64,000 nt of DNA from the NCBI GenBank assembly GCA_017893485.1, contig CM030366.1:187471947-187535946 (forward strand). Direction: 5' to 3'. The notes under the pieces are model-generated. The model was not told the origin of the DNA and did no database searches. It saw only the letters and a list, made by a program, of their open reading frames with translations. Both the position numbers and the translations under genes were made by a program. The DNA comes from Hemerocallis citrina (lineage: Eukaryota; Streptophyta; Magnoliopsida; Asparagales; Asphodelaceae). Positions 19,915-31,860 of the stretch are shown one piece after another (the first letter of the stretch is position 1; every line of letters begins with the position of its first letter).

Positions 19915-20540
19915 AAAACCACAGGCCCTCGGTCGGCTGCCGAGCAAGGGCCTTTCCGAGCGTGTAAACGGGGAAAACTCACTTTCCCCTCAACTTTCGC
20001 GTCTGATCTCAATCAGACGGCCCAGATCTCGCCGAGAGCACTAAAAGACAAGATAGTGTTTTCTTGGGAACTGCGCCCGTCTCGAGATGCGCGCCCACAT
20101 CCAACAGCTCAGATAACGCCACGTCCCTCGGCCTGCCGAACACCAATGCCTTCGGTCGGCATCCGAGCAAGTGCCTTCCCGAGCTGGTAAATGGAGAAAA
20201 AAAGACACCGAGCTACATGGACCGCTGGATCTCTCAAAAATTCACGCTCCCAATGATGAAGAGCCCAGATTGCGCCACGTGCGCTAAAAGACAAGATAGT
20301 GTTTTTTTGGGAACTGCGCCCGTCTCGAGATGCGTGCCACCATCCGATGGCTCAGATTGCTCCACGTCGCTCGGAACGCCGAACCCCCTAGTCTCCGGTC
20401 GGCAGCCGAGCAAGTGCCTTCCCGAGCTCGTAAACGGAGAAAGACGCTGCCGAGCGATAACAACCATCAGATCTTTCCGAAGTTCGCGCCCGTCCACGAT
20501 CGATGGCCCAGATCGAGCCACGGCAATAATCGGTATTTAA
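19915..20540. repeat. Tat 3' UTR subrepeats, ~220-bp family, copies 3-5
   Basis: Three consecutive diverged copies start near 19915, 20140 and 20385, each with CCGAGCAAG..CCTTCCCGAGC and, in the first two, CTGCGCCCGTCTCGAGATG. The stretch 20541-20930 after them is non-coding leader to the polypurine tract. Confidence 0.75.
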
Positions 20541-20931
20541 ATCGTTTTTTTATCTACTTTAATCGTTTTATTTGTTTAAAAATTGCGAGAAAATTGCTAA
20601 AAATTCGGGAAAATTAGCTTAAAATTTTGGGAGATAATTGAAAATTCGGGGACACACTTTCGGACCCCGGAGCGAACAATTATTACCCTGAATGCACCGC
20701 TAAAGCCCCCGAACGATTAGCAAACACATCGCAGAATTAAACAAATACTTCGAAAAAAGTAGATAAAAGACTATCAGATACCCGACGCAGCTCAAGAACA
20801 GCACACAGCGTCAAAAGTTACCTCACTACCCCCTTTCTAGATTCAAAATCCCACATTTGGACTCCGATACAACTCCACCGGCCACGGAAACTGCTAAACT
20901 ACTCCTCAAAGTCTGATCACGCTCAGCCTTT

Positions 20932-20944
20932 AGGAGTGGGGGGC
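20932..20944 (+). other. polypurine tract of the Tat element
   Basis: AGGAGTGGGGGGC ends three bases before the LTR start TGATATGG, the position expected for plus-strand priming. Confidence 0.75.
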
Positions 20945-20947
20945 TCG

Positions 20948-21542
20948 TGATATGGCTAAAATTGGGGTTAAATCGGGACCGTCCAGATCGAGCACGAATC
21001 TTGAAGCACGGGGGTAAAAAGGTAATTTCACATACAGATGGATCCAAAACGGGTATTGGGTCTCCGCCTCACGAAACCAACCGCCCGCGAATAGATCCAC
21101 TCCAACTGGGCGCGGGTCCCGACCCGATACAAGCCCAGTCCACCAAGGGAGAATCAGGCCACTGATTTGATTAGACCAAATCAATAAGCTTGATTTGCTC
21201 TCACCAGGGAATCAAGGCCTACTTTCCTAAAACAGAATAGGAGGATTTTGCTCCTAAATGTTAGCCAGGAAATCAGGATCCTGATTATTCCAAAGGCGAC
21301 TATAAATACAACCCCTCTACCACCAAGGCCAGGTTAATCACTTTTTCACCACTTAAGCTCTTTCTTAATCTTTTACTGATTACTGACAAGAGCGTCGGAG
21401 GGTGCGTCGCCGGAATCAACCCCGGTGTCTCGCACTTCCCTGCAGGTTGCGGCGAGAGCAAGAAGGCCGAGTCAGCTGTTCAGGTTTTCCTCGGGTCCAC
21501 AAATTCTATCTGTTTACCCCCACACCGAAATCAGCGGTAACA
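20948..21542 (+). repeat. 3' LTR of the Tat-lineage element
   Basis: About 595 bp from TGATATGGC to GCGGTAACA. A TATA box (TATAAATACAAC) begins at 21301. A GTCGGAGGGT...CCCCGGTGT block in the 3' part is shared with LTR relics at 41950 and 58258. The bases immediately after resume copia coding sequence, which fixes the right end within a few bases. The 5' LTR is outside the window, so the target duplication (expected ACGTA) cannot be checked. Confidence 0.8.
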
Positions 21543-23097
21543 ACGTAGTAAAAGAAGAACCGAAAAATCTTTTGGTCCAGATTTCTTGATTTTTATGCTT
21601 GAAGGTGAACCCCAAACTTTCAAAGAAGCGGTGAGCTTTAGTGATGGTTCTCTATGTAAGGAAGCCATTTAGAGCGAAATTGATTCTATCTTGCAAAATC
21701 ATACTAGTGGATCTTCCACCAGGTAGTAAACCTTTATGTTCCAATTAGATTTTCAAGAGAAAAATAAAACCTGATGGATCGATTCATAAATACAAGGTAA
21801 GATCTGTAATTAGAGGTTATAGACAAAAGGAATGTCTGAACTACTTTGATATATATTTTCCTGTGACGAGAATAAACTCCATTAGGATGGTACTTGCAAT
21901 AGCGGCCTTGCACAATCTTAAAGTACTTGAAATGTATGTGAAAACAACTTTTCTTAATGGAGATTTGGATGAAGAAATTTATATGGAGCAACCTGAGGAT
22001 TTTTCAGCTATAGGACAAGAAAAGAAAGTTTATAAACTAGTGAAGTCATTATATTAAGAAATTTGACAATGCCATGATGACAAATGGTTTCAAGATCAAT
22101 AAACGTGACAAATGCGTACATGTCAAAGACACTGAAAGTGGATATATCATAATATGCTTGTTTGTAGATGACATGCTTATTGTTGGAAGTAATGATAAGA
22201 TGATTAAATCTACTAAAAATATGTTGAACTCAAAATTTGACATGAAAGATATGAGACTAGTTGATGTTATATTAGAAATTAAAATAACCAGAACATTAGA
22301 CGAGCTTGTTTTAAGCCAGTCACATTATATAGACAATATTCTTGAGAAATTTGATAAAGATAATTCTGGAATTGCCAGAACTCCGATAGACCTAACTTTA
22401 CATCTATCCAAGAATAAATGTGAGTATCTGTTAAATAGAATACTCTATAATCATAGGCAGTCTAATGTACTTTAAGAGTTGTACATGACCAAAAATAGTC
22501 TATGCAGTTAGTAAACTAAGTAGATATATGAATAATCCTTGAACTGAGCATTGGCAAGCGATTACAAGAGTACTGCAGTACTTGCATTTTACTCATAATT
22601 ATGGGCTACATTATACAAGACATGCGGCTGTACTTGAAGGTACAATGATGCGAACTTGATATTTAGTGATAATTCAAAATCCACCAGTGGCTATATATTT
22701 ACACTAGGTGGTGCAGCAGTTTCGTGGAAATAAACAGTGATCGGTAAATTCACGATGAAATCTGAATTTATCGCACTGGTCAAATGTGGGGAAGAGGTTG
22801 AATGGTTTCGCCACTTCCTTGAGGATATTCCAAGGTGAACAAAGCCTATGCCTCCAATCTGCATACATTCAGATAGTCAATCCACAATTTGTAGGGTACA
22901 GACCAATATGTATAATGGTAAATCTAGACATATTCATCGATGACATAATACCATTAGACAGCTACTTTCTACTGGAGTTACCTCTGTGGACTATGTAAAG
23001 TCAAAGGATAACATTGCAGATCCGCTGACCAAAGGGTTAAACAGAGAGTTAGTTGATAAATCATCGAGAAGAATGAGACTAAAGCCCATAAAAGAAT
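21543..23097 (+). pseudogene. decayed Ty1/copia pol (RT-RNase H part) interrupted by the Tat element
   Basis: Translation in shifting frames gives EKSFGPDFLIFMLEGEPQTF, EEIYMEQPEDFSAIGQEKKV, CLFVDDMLIVGSNDKMIKST, HYIDNILEKFDKDNSGIART, YIFTLGGAAVSW and KSKDNIADPLTKGLNRELV: the N-side of RT, the catalytic VDD box, the connection, and the RNase H end. At least six frameshifts or stops are visible. The sequence begins abruptly at the Tat LTR boundary inside the RT region, so the upstream half of this copia element should lie beyond the other end of the Tat element. It is a different copia family from the intact element at 6281. Confidence 0.9.
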
Positions 23098-23668
23098 AAA
23101 TCGATACAATGGACACCCAACCTAGTTGACCAGAGATCCCAAGATCTAGGTTAAAAGGGACAACTAAATTGTAAAGACTATGTTGAATCACCGTGGAAAA
23201 TTTCCTATGTCTATTCCTATGATGAAACAGTGATACCCGTAAGGTAAGAGGTTAGGTTAGGCTTTTAATGATTCTTATGCATCGGAAATCCGAGCAGAGT
23301 AATGCGAGTTACTCTTAACTAATAAATTACCTATGTGAGAGGGAAGAAGGGCTGCTTCCAAGGAAATTGTGTAGGGTAATATTCATGTTAAACTCTTGCA
23401 GAACGAGGCGTATGTTCATGGCCAAAATGAACATAACAATGAGAACTGAAATGCGTTAGGAAGATTCCTGTGTGAGATATGTCATCGTTTACACAAATAA
23501 CAGAACACTTCAAGGATATCGCGTCTACTGTTTAGTTAGTAAAGTAAACATATTCTCATAAGGGAAGGTTCAAAGGGTAACACCTACCTATCCTATGCAG
23601 GATTCAACCGCTGAATTCTATCACCAGTTTGTCTAGTCTATGGTCGTCAATTTCATTCATGTGGGAAA
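23098..23668 (+). other. 3' non-coding region of the decayed copia element with PPT
   Basis: No coding capacity. The last bases (ATGTGGGAAA, 23659-23668) form a purine-rich tract abutting the LTR. Confidence 0.6.
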
Positions 23669-24697
23669 TGTTAGAAAATAGATATTTTATACACCATTTA
23701 TGAACCATTTTTAGCACCTTTTTGAGTAAGCTCCTTTTGAATTAGTGAGAGATCTTGATGGATTTGTGTTCTTCTTCGTGAATAGATCAAAATCATATAA
23801 TTATTTGCTCAAAACAGTTATCAGGTGAATGAGAAATTGTGTCCCAAAGTGTGGCAGTTGATTTCTGAAAAATGAGTTGAGGGATTTTAGTCCCACATCA
23901 GAAATATCAAAGGAATTAGGAGAGGATATATAATAACCTCTTTCTTGGCATTATAAGATAGCAAGCCAAGAGGCTCTTTCTTGCGCGGGGGGAGGGGGGG
24001 TGTGCGTGCAAATTTCGGACTGATTTACATGCGGCTTGTGTGCGCCCGCACGTCCTGCGGACACGAATGCCAGCCGACGTGAACCCACCCCGTGTAGAAC
24101 CACTTTTTTGCTACAATTTTGTTTTTTCCGATCTGTAACGGCTGAAATGAATGTAAAAACGGTTATGTTTGCCATTTATTCACGTTTTGAACTGCAACAA
24201 CGATTTTGTCCGCCGTTATAGTAATGCATTCAAATAGTTGTCTGTCGTTACAGTGGATGCAGTCAATGAGTTGTCTGTCGTTACAATTCTCACCCTGACC
24301 CTCTAAATAGAGGCCCCCTCTTTCCTGAATGAACACACCAGAAACTCTTCTCTCCCCTCCTCTGTCATGTTCTTCTACTTCCTCTGTCCGGTCGTACGGT
24401 GATATATTTCAAGTTCTATTCAGTTTGAGAGCGTGACGTGGTGCCTATGTTGATACTCTACTGTCGTTGCATTCTGGGAGACAGACGTCTCAACAAACTC
24501 CAACACCTGGATGAGGCGAATCTGTTTTAAGGAGATTGTGTGATACACAAGCTTCGACGCAAATTGGTTTGGTTTTGTTATTTTCATTTTCTTTTTAATT
24601 TTATTGGTTTTCTTCTTCTCCTTATTCCTTGATTTTGTGCCTATAATTCGTACTTGATTTTATTGCAAACGATTTTTGTAATTAAATTGTTCTAACA
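23669..24697 (+). repeat. 3' LTR of the decayed copia element
   Basis: 1029 bp with perfect 8-bp terminal inverted repeats: starts TGTTAGAAAATAG and ends TTGTTCTAACA. It contains leader-like and TATA-rich sequence (CTCTAAATAGAGG near 24301). Confidence 0.85.
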
Positions 24698-25849
24698 ATG
24701 TCTCTGTAGCATCTCAATTTTGATCTCTCACTATATAAGAGTATCTGACTCTTGGTTTCTTATGTTTTTTTCTATATTTGATTATATATCAATGGAATAA
24801 CTCGTGAATGCCCCACTAAGAGGTTATTTTTCTTTGTAGAACACTTTGCAGTGCACTTATAGTGCCATCTAATATCCCGAGTGGAACAATACTCACTTAA
24901 TACCTCGAAATCCATGTCTTATATTGATCTAACTAAATGTTTTTTATAATTACATAGGTTGCGAACAAGCCCACTTCGGGCACAAGTGACAAACACCCTG
25001 AATCTATGATACAAGATGTTTGATTAGCCTCTACCTTATGCAATTAGGACATCACATGAATATCCATCCTGTAAATGAGCAATCCTTGCTTGATCCAAAA
25101 CAGTCCCCCAGATGTCTTTCCTGCAATAGTGGTGATGAGGATCTTGAGGGACATAATTGTCGCTTGAAGATTATTTGAATTAAGCAAAATAGATTATAAT
25201 AAAAAATTTTTAAAAAATAATAAAAAACTTGAATATGTTTTCTTCATTATTTCAAGTTAGTTAATGTAGGAATTGGTAGTTCTCTTCGGCCTTGAATTGA
25301 CTATAAAAGATTGTCCTCATTATTAGGTGGTTGACATGAATATAAAATAAGTGATTGATTTCGTGCTTCTTGGGTTGGTGTTAAAGTCTCTTCCCTCTTT
25401 TCTCTTCGCATCCACTTCTTTCCCTAACCCTTCAATTATCTTTCTAATCCCATTATTTCTCAATTTCTCTCTGACTCTTTATCATTGGTATCATATCCGA
25501 AACCCTAATCCTCACCCACCAATTTCTCTACTGAACTCCAACAACCCCAATCTCTACTGAACTCCAACAAATACATCTCCGTTTTTTGTTTTCTTTTCAG
25601 AAGTCAAAAAGGAAGAAATATAACTATAGGCCTGCTCCCCGGCACCCAAGTCCCTTCGCTTTTCCTCTAACCCCATCCTTCCAAAAAAAGTTTTGAGTTT
25701 TATGAAATATATGAAGATATTGTTAAACTTATGGAACCTCTTAAGATTGTGTAGACACCTTCAAATTTTGTGATGAATTTTGTCTACTTCTTCGGTTAAT
25801 TTTTTTTTCCCTTTCATATTTTCACGTCCATTGTGACCAATTGAAGGGA
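24698..25849. other. intergenic, no gene recognised
   Basis: AT-rich sequence without convincing coding or repeat signals. A short direct duplication (CTCTACTGAACTCCAACAA) occurs near 25527 and 25553. Confidence 0.4.
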
Positions 25850-28110
25850 TAAGTGGAAAGCCGGCTGGACCTAATGGTATTTCTATTGAAGTTTAAAATA
25901 TTTTGGAGATAAGGGACTAGAGTCCTTAACTAGGTTTTTCATATAATTTTCAAGACAACAAAAATGGGAGTGAAGAAAAATAATTTTGTACCTATCTATT
26001 AGAATAAAATAAATTATTCGAATTTGTACAGGCTATCGTAATATAACTTATGACCCATGCGCTGATACTTTGGTAAAGAGTAATTGAGCAGAGAATATGA
26101 AAGAAAATGATAGTGTCAAAAACCAATTTTTGTTTATGTATGAGTATGTAAGCTAAATGTCTACTAAGACGTTTGATGAAGAAGTATGGGGAGAAGAAAA
26201 AAGATTTCATATGGGTTTCATTGATTTGGAAAAGGCTTATGATAGAGTTCCTAGGGAGATTTTGTAGACAATTATAGAGAAGAAACAAGTGGCTAGTAGT
26301 AGGATTTATGTTGTTAAAGATATCTATGAGAACATAGAAACTATTGTTGGAATGAGTGGAGCAGAGTTGGAGCCATTTTCGATTACCTTAGGTATGCACC
26401 AAGGTTCAACCATAAGTCCTCATATATACGTGTTAGTTATGAATGAAATATTAAGTATGTTCAATACGAGGGCTTGTGGTGCATATTTTTTGCAAATGAT
26501 TTAGTCTTGATTGATGAGAATAGGGAACACAAAGCTTTAAATCAGAGAGATGGTGAGAAGTTCTGTAACAAGGCTACAAATATGGGATACGAGGCTAAGC
26601 AATTTCTTTAAAATGTATGATACGTGTGCATTTTTGGGTATGGTGGAATGTAATATATAGATATTTTAATAAATAATATCATTAAAAATAATAAATTCTA
26701 TTATAATAACTTCAAAAAATATCAAATTTCCACATTCTAACAATTTAACATTTTCATATAACAATAAGTGACTAAAAACCAGTACAAGTCATACATTTGA
26801 CAAGTCCAAACATCAACACAAAATAAAGCATCTTGATGTCAAATTAAATGCAAATTTTGAGTCATACTTGGAAAAACCTAAAGTAAAATTTCAAATTAAA
26901 TATAGTTGTATAACCAAACTAATTTTTTGGATTTTACGCACCTACAAGCACCCACTCCTCTGTATAGTTTAAAGGATCAACCGATCCCGATCCGGATTGG
27001 CCGGACCGGATCTGTTATACACGGGAATGATCCGATCTACCTCCAAAAGATAAGGATCAACAATCTATATCGAGGATTTGCTGAGATGGATATGGGATCA
27101 GTCGGATCATATCCGTCCAGGACGATACCATCGATCTAAAAAAAATTAAAATTTGAAAAATTATCAACAATTTTATTTAAATAAATATCTAAACATTCAT
27201 ATTTATATACCGGAAATTCGATATAGTGATTGGAAACTGCCGATCCCGATATAAAAAATTTTGGCAACCTAATATTGTTCCAATACCAAGATTTTGAACC
27301 TTGCTGCGGAGTACCCAAAGAGTACCTGAATCTTTTTTTCTCTTTTTAGTTGATTAAAATAATTGGGTACTTACCTAATATGCACTCAGGGTACTGGTGT
27401 CGGTCGAAAATAGAGTACACGTGCATCATTGGAGAGAAGCATTAAAATTTAAGGGAGAATAGTAATGCTGACACAGAGTATATGTATTTTAAGTTAAGCA
27501 AAACGAGGAGTAATGATGTGAGTATAGTTTGCATTGAGGACCAACAATTACCTAGGAGCAACCACTTCCATTATTTAGGTTCAATCATTAACCAGGATGG
27601 GGAAACCGAGGAGCACGTTATGCATGGAATTAAAACGAATTGGTTAAAATCGTGAAATGCATCAGGAGTAGTAAGCGGTCGGAGGATACCTTTGAAATTG
27701 AACGAAAACTTTTATAGGATAGTTATGTGACCAAATATGCTTTATAGCTCAGAGCGTTGTGTTGTTAAGAAACATGTTCAAAAATGAGTAGCCAAAATGA
27801 AGATGCTAAAGTACATGGGTGAAAACAAAATAAGAAATGATTGCACGCGAGAAAAAGCATTAGTTACCCAAATTGAAGATAAAATGCGGGAGAACCAATT
27901 GAAGGCTGATAACCACCCATTTAGGATTCATGGGACTGAAGTTATGAGAGAAAAAGGGGTAGGGGTAGACCAAAAGAATTTTGGGTTGAAGCTATCAATA
28001 AAGATTAGAATCGTGTTAATTTGACAAGGTTAATGTGACAACGAAGGTTGCTCACAATAGAGTTGAGTGGAGGAGGAGGATTTATGTAGACCAACTCCAA
28101 AATTTTGGGA
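25850..28110 (+). pseudogene. decayed RTE-type LINE reverse transcriptase, interrupted
   Basis: Recognisable pieces in order are GFIDLEKAYDRVPREIL (about 26215-26265), FSITLGMHQGSTISPHIYVL (about 26380-26440), and, after a gap, HYLGSIINQDGETEEHVMHG (about 27560-27620), NMLYSSERCVVKKHVQK and KMKMLKYMGENKIR (about 27735-27835). This RT block order with 'HLGS' and 'AEMRMLRW'-like boxes is typical of plant RTE LINEs. There are many stops and frameshifts, so it is not functional. About 870 bp of unrelated sequence (26599-27466) lies between 'GYEAK' and 'TEYMYF', which are adjacent in intact family members. Confidence 0.8.
26599..27466. mobile_element. unclassified insertion in the RTE LINE
   Basis: Breaks the LINE coding sequence. 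It contains GATCCGATC/GGACCGGATC-type subrepeats (26975-27060) and a tail (AATACCAAGATTTTGAACCTTG near 27285) also present near 35080-35160. Ends are not resolved. Confidence 0.4.
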
Positions 28111-28929
28111 TGAAGGCTTTATTATTGTTATTGTTGCCTAGGAGCCGCACTAGTTTGATGATCCCTCCAATTAAGCTGAACCTTAAAGTAAAACTAAAAA
28201 GTCGTGTTCATTATTCTCTCGCTTTGTTTTTACCTTCTTCCTCATGTTTTAACGAAAGTATTGTTTTCGATTGGACAATAATTCATACTTGTTTGCCAAC
28301 TACATACACGTGGACATCGGCTTTTTAGCTAGAAAGAATGATGTGGATCTTAATCGTGAAGATTCTACAGCGCCATAAATATTTTAAAATTATATAAATA
28401 AGTCAATAGTTGATTAGTATAAATTTTAGGGTATCTTTTACTCAAAAGTTATTTCCGGTTAGTCTTTGTAGTAGGTTAAATAAGGTAGGAAATGTCAGTC
28501 TTGTTAGGGCTTAGCATCATAAGTGGGCTATACATTCGCTTATATTAGATGATTGACACAAGAAATGAATTATCTTATGTGTTTCTTGACTAGGTAACAT
28601 CAAACCCACAATGTAGAAAAACAAGGCAAATTCAAAAGACAACAACATCCAAATTTGGCAAAAATTCTAGCGTCCAAAAAATTTAGGAATGTACATTAAA
28701 TTTGGTATAGATAGGTATGTTCAGAATATGTTTGGCAACTGTACAAATTGAATATTCTCAAAACACTAAAGCATAATAAGAAGAGAAATTATGACAAATT
28801 ATCATAATATTTTTCCAAGGCAAATTATCCAAGTCATAGTTTAAAGAATCAGCCTGTCACGGTCCAATCCATTTTTAGAGGGGGCAATCCGTCCTCTTGT
28901 AAAATATAGGATTAGCGATTCAAAGTGAA
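28111..28929. other. intergenic, no gene recognised
   Basis: AT-rich; no supported features. Confidence 0.4.
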
Positions 28930-29131
28930 TATGAATCAGGTGGTTTTGTCCGATCCAACCCTAAAGACAACCAATCCAACAAATTAGCAAGAGGAGAAAT
29001 CAAAATAAAAAGAGGAAACAAAAAATCGAATAAAAATAAAACCTAGAAAGAGAAAACTTACATGAACTTTATGCAAGGTAGTGGCTACAAGTCTTCATTG
29101 CAAGGAATCTATGCATTTTAAGGAATCTTGC
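28930..29131. repeat. module Q, copy 1 (TA-bounded repeat)
   Basis: Starts GGTGGTTTTGTCCGATCC and ends with GCATTTTAAGGAATCTTGCA directly against a (TA)n tract. Further copies are at 31477-31743 and, split by an insertion, at 31799-31860 plus 33103-33236. All copies have the same (TA)n-facing end. Confidence 0.8.
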
Positions 29132-29155
29132 AATATATATATATATATATATTTG

Positions 29156-29157
<2 letters not shown>

Positions 29158-29234
<77 letters not shown>
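29158..29234. repeat. compound (TA)n(GA)n microsatellite
   Basis: About 18 TA units followed by about 20 GA units. It joins module Q to the MITE starting at 29235. Confidence 0.95.
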
Positions 29235-29238
<4 letters not shown>

Positions 29239-30484
29239 TTCTGTTGTGCACTCCGCGTGCACTCGGCCTTTTAGCCTTTGTATCGACAATCCGAACCGTT
29301 CATATTGATCTACATGTCTAAATTACTCTAAATATGTAAAATCAAGTCATTTGAAATCATTTGTCCATCGATGATGTCATAAAAAAACGATATTTCGGAC
29401 ATACAATTTTGTAACACTTTAATGCATGGGCAAATGAATTTTAAATGACTTGATTTTACATATTTAGACTGTTACATTTATGGATATGAATAAATAATTT
29501 ATTGAGTTGGATTACCCGAGGACAATATGTCTCCTATATATAGGAGAGAAGAGAAGACTAAACAATAATACATTATTTGATATGGGACTAAACTAATATA
29601 TCATCTAATATAATGTCTAACCCCCCTCTCAAACTCAAGTTGGTTCAAGCAACATGAATTTGGAATATTGATGGTGTTCATATGGCAGAGACTGCACACG
29701 GTGATGCACTTTGTGACGAAGCATGGCATAGGGAAGGCATCAAGTAGATGGCGCAGAAGTGGGAAGTTGTAGAGTTTGTGTCGGCTTCTGACACTGAAGA
29801 AGTTGTAGTAGTAGTTGGATCTTGAAAGGTGTCGAACTGTGAAGTTGTAAAAGGAGTTGCGTAGGGATCTCACCCCCAAACTAAGAAGTACAAGTAGTAG
29901 AAGTGGCGCACGGTAGCGCGTGATAGCCTCGGCGGACGGGATGGATGTCAGCGGCGCATGTTGATATCTCACCCCCGAACCGAGAAGTAGTAGTTGTAGA
30001 AGTGGTAGTGGTGGCACAGGGTAGCGGCGCATGTTGGGATCTCACCCACGAACTGAGAAGTAGTAGAAAAGTTGCGAACGGTAGATGGCTCATGTGTTGA
30101 TGTTAATATCTCCCCCTCTCGAACTCACGATAGGTTAACCAGTGTGAGGTTGTAGCGGGATCTGTATGCGGAAGCAGAAGCTGAAGAACCTGAAAGAAAG
30201 AGTTTTTTTTGTTTGGAATATAGGGTTTCGGGTATATGGGTTTGGGTTGCGGGTTGGGTACAAGTATTAGAGGAGTTAGGGTTTGGAATATTGGGTTCGA
30301 GTATGGGTATGCAGTGGGGTATTTGGATGTGAAGTGGGATTTGGGTCGGGTGTGAAGTGGATATGAATATAGATTAGGGTTAGGGTTTTGAGGTAGGATT
30401 AGAGATTGGCGGCTAGGGATTGTTGACAGGGGAGCAACGGGGAGTAGGAAGGAGATCAGGACTGGGGAACGGGAGGTCGACGAT

Positions 30485-30673
30485 GAGGTGGACAGGTTGT
30501 TCGCGGCCGAATAGGCGCCATATCTTGTTCTTATTGGACGGCTCGGATATGGTGGTGTGGTGCTTGTCGGAGTTGGAATTGGACGATGAATCATGGCCGT
30601 GGATCTTGTACTGGATCTTGTCGAGGAGGGATTTGGTTGGCTTGGGCTCGTTAAAGACAGGGTGGTCGGCCAT
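30485..30673 (-). pseudogene. captured reticulon-like (RTNLB) N-terminal fragment
   Basis: 63 codons from ATG 30673: MADHPVFNEP, LLDKIQYKIHGHDSSSNSNS, NKIWRLFGREQPVH. This matches the start of plant reticulon-like B proteins: an N-terminal 'EKI..KIH.HDSSSSSDSD' segment and the 'K.YRLFGR(E)KPVH' box just before the membrane domain. Reticulons shape tubular ER; the membrane hairpins that do this are absent here. Homology stops after PVH and the frame runs into unrelated sequence with a stop at 30413. An upstream 54-codon in-frame extension to 30835 looks like transcribed 5' UTR. A host gene fragment acquired by the LTR element is the best reading. Identity is from remembered family motifs. Confidence 0.7.
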
Positions 30674-31174
30674 GGCGTTTGATAAATCGATCGATCTAGG
30701 GTTTTGGAGGTTGGGAGGTGGAGTGAGTCGGCGATGGGGAGTTGATGATTTGAGGGTGATGCCGGCGACGGGGAAGTTGTCTAGGAAGTCGGGGATTTGG
30801 GTTGCCGATTTTGAGGATTCGGGGATTTGGGTCACCAGAGTTGCTGATGTTGACGTTGCCGCTGTGGTGCCAGTGGTGTCGCCGAAGTTGTGGTGATGGG
30901 TGTTGTCAGAGTTGTGGCCGCTTGCTGTGTTGTTGATGATGGCGGCTGTTGATGGAGAAGGGGATTAGGGTTTGTTGTGAATTATGGATTGATTAGGAGA
31001 ATGTGGGATTAGGGTTTTGGGGATTTGGTAGCTGATTTGATTAGTGGGAGAGAGTAGGGTTTTGGGATTTGATCGGGAGAGAGATGTCGAGAGGTGGAGT
31101 GATTCCGATGAAGGCGAGAACCACTCCACCTCGATGACAATGAGAAAATTAGTATAGGCCTTATAGGAATATAG

Positions 31175-31186
31175 GCTCTAATACCA
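31175..31186 (-). other. primer-binding site of the small LTR element
   Basis: TGGTATTAGAGC on the minus strand, immediately after the 5' LTR; one mismatch to the initiator tRNA-Met PBS. Confidence 0.8.
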
Positions 31187-31436
31187 TGTTAGATTTAGGG
31201 ATAGAAATAAATAATTTATTGAGTTGTTGGATTAACTGAGTACAATACGTCTCCTATATATAGGAGAAAAGGGAAGACTAAACCAATACATTATTCGATA
31301 TGAGACTAAACTAATATATCATCTAATATAATTTCTAACATAGACTAATTTAAATGTGTAGATCAATGTGAACGGTTCGGATCGTTGATACGAAGACCAA
31401 AAGGTAGAGTGCACACGAAGGCGAGTGCACAATGGA

Positions 31437-31476
<40 letters not shown>

Positions 31477-31479
<3 letters not shown>

Positions 31480-31738
31480 GGTTCAGTTTGTTCCAACCCC
31501 AAGACAACCAACCTAACAAATTATCAAGAGGAGAAATCAAAAGAAAAAGAGGAATCAGTTTGTTCCAACCCCAAGACAACCAACCTAACAAATTATCAAG
31601 AGGAGAAATCAAAAGAAAAAGAGGAAACAAAGAAATCAAATAAAAATAAAACCTAGAAAGTGAAAATTTACGTGGACTATATGAAAGGTAGTGTCTGCAA
31701 GTCTTCATTGCAAAGAATTTATGCATTTTAAGGAATCT

Positions 31739-31743
<5 letters not shown>
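31477..31743. repeat. module Q, copy 2, with internal duplication
   Basis: Lies between (TA)n tracts at 31439-31475 and 31744-31798. A 69-bp part (TCAGTTTGTTCCAACCCC..) is directly duplicated at about 31484-31552 and 31553-31621. Confidence 0.85.
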
Positions 31744-31800
<57 letters not shown>

Positions 31801-31860
31801 CTGGTTCAGTCTGATACAACCCCAAGACGACCGACCCAACAAATTAGCTTGAGGAGAGAT

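Larger units (their letters stand above)
29470..31340 (-). mobile_element. 1.9-kb non-autonomous LTR element with captured gene sequence
   Basis: LTRs are 29470-29622 and 31187-31340 (about 153 bp, several differences), with target duplication TAGAC at 29465-29469 and 31341-31345. On the minus strand a TGGTATTAGAGC PBS (31186-31175; one mismatch to the usual tRNA-Met site) follows the 5' LTR, and a GAGAGGGGG purine tract precedes the 3' LTR. Each LTR has the palindrome TCTCCTATATATAGGAGA. The 1.56-kb interior has no gag or pol. It carries plant gene-like sequence including a reticulon fragment, and three diverged copies of a GATCTCACCC..GAGAAGTAGTAG unit at about 29870-30070. It is TRIM-like in LTR size but with an acquired interior. 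Confidence 0.85.
29235..31438. mobile_element. TA-flanked foldback MITE, split by an LTR element
   Basis: The left end (CTTCTGTTGTGCACTCCG) and the right end (GAGTGCACAATGGAAGAT) are inverted copies extending about 100 bp inward, including CCGAACCGTTCA and its complement. Both outer ends abut (TA)n. Subtracting the 29470-31340 element and one TAGAC copy leaves about 330 bp. Related copies: 33641-34290 and 34287-34684. Confidence 0.75.

Noticed and set aside
30103..30594. 163-codon minus-strand frame and 158-codon plus-strand frame
   Set aside because: Overlapping low-complexity frames in the interior of the small LTR element; only the reticulon fragment on the minus strand has homology-like content.
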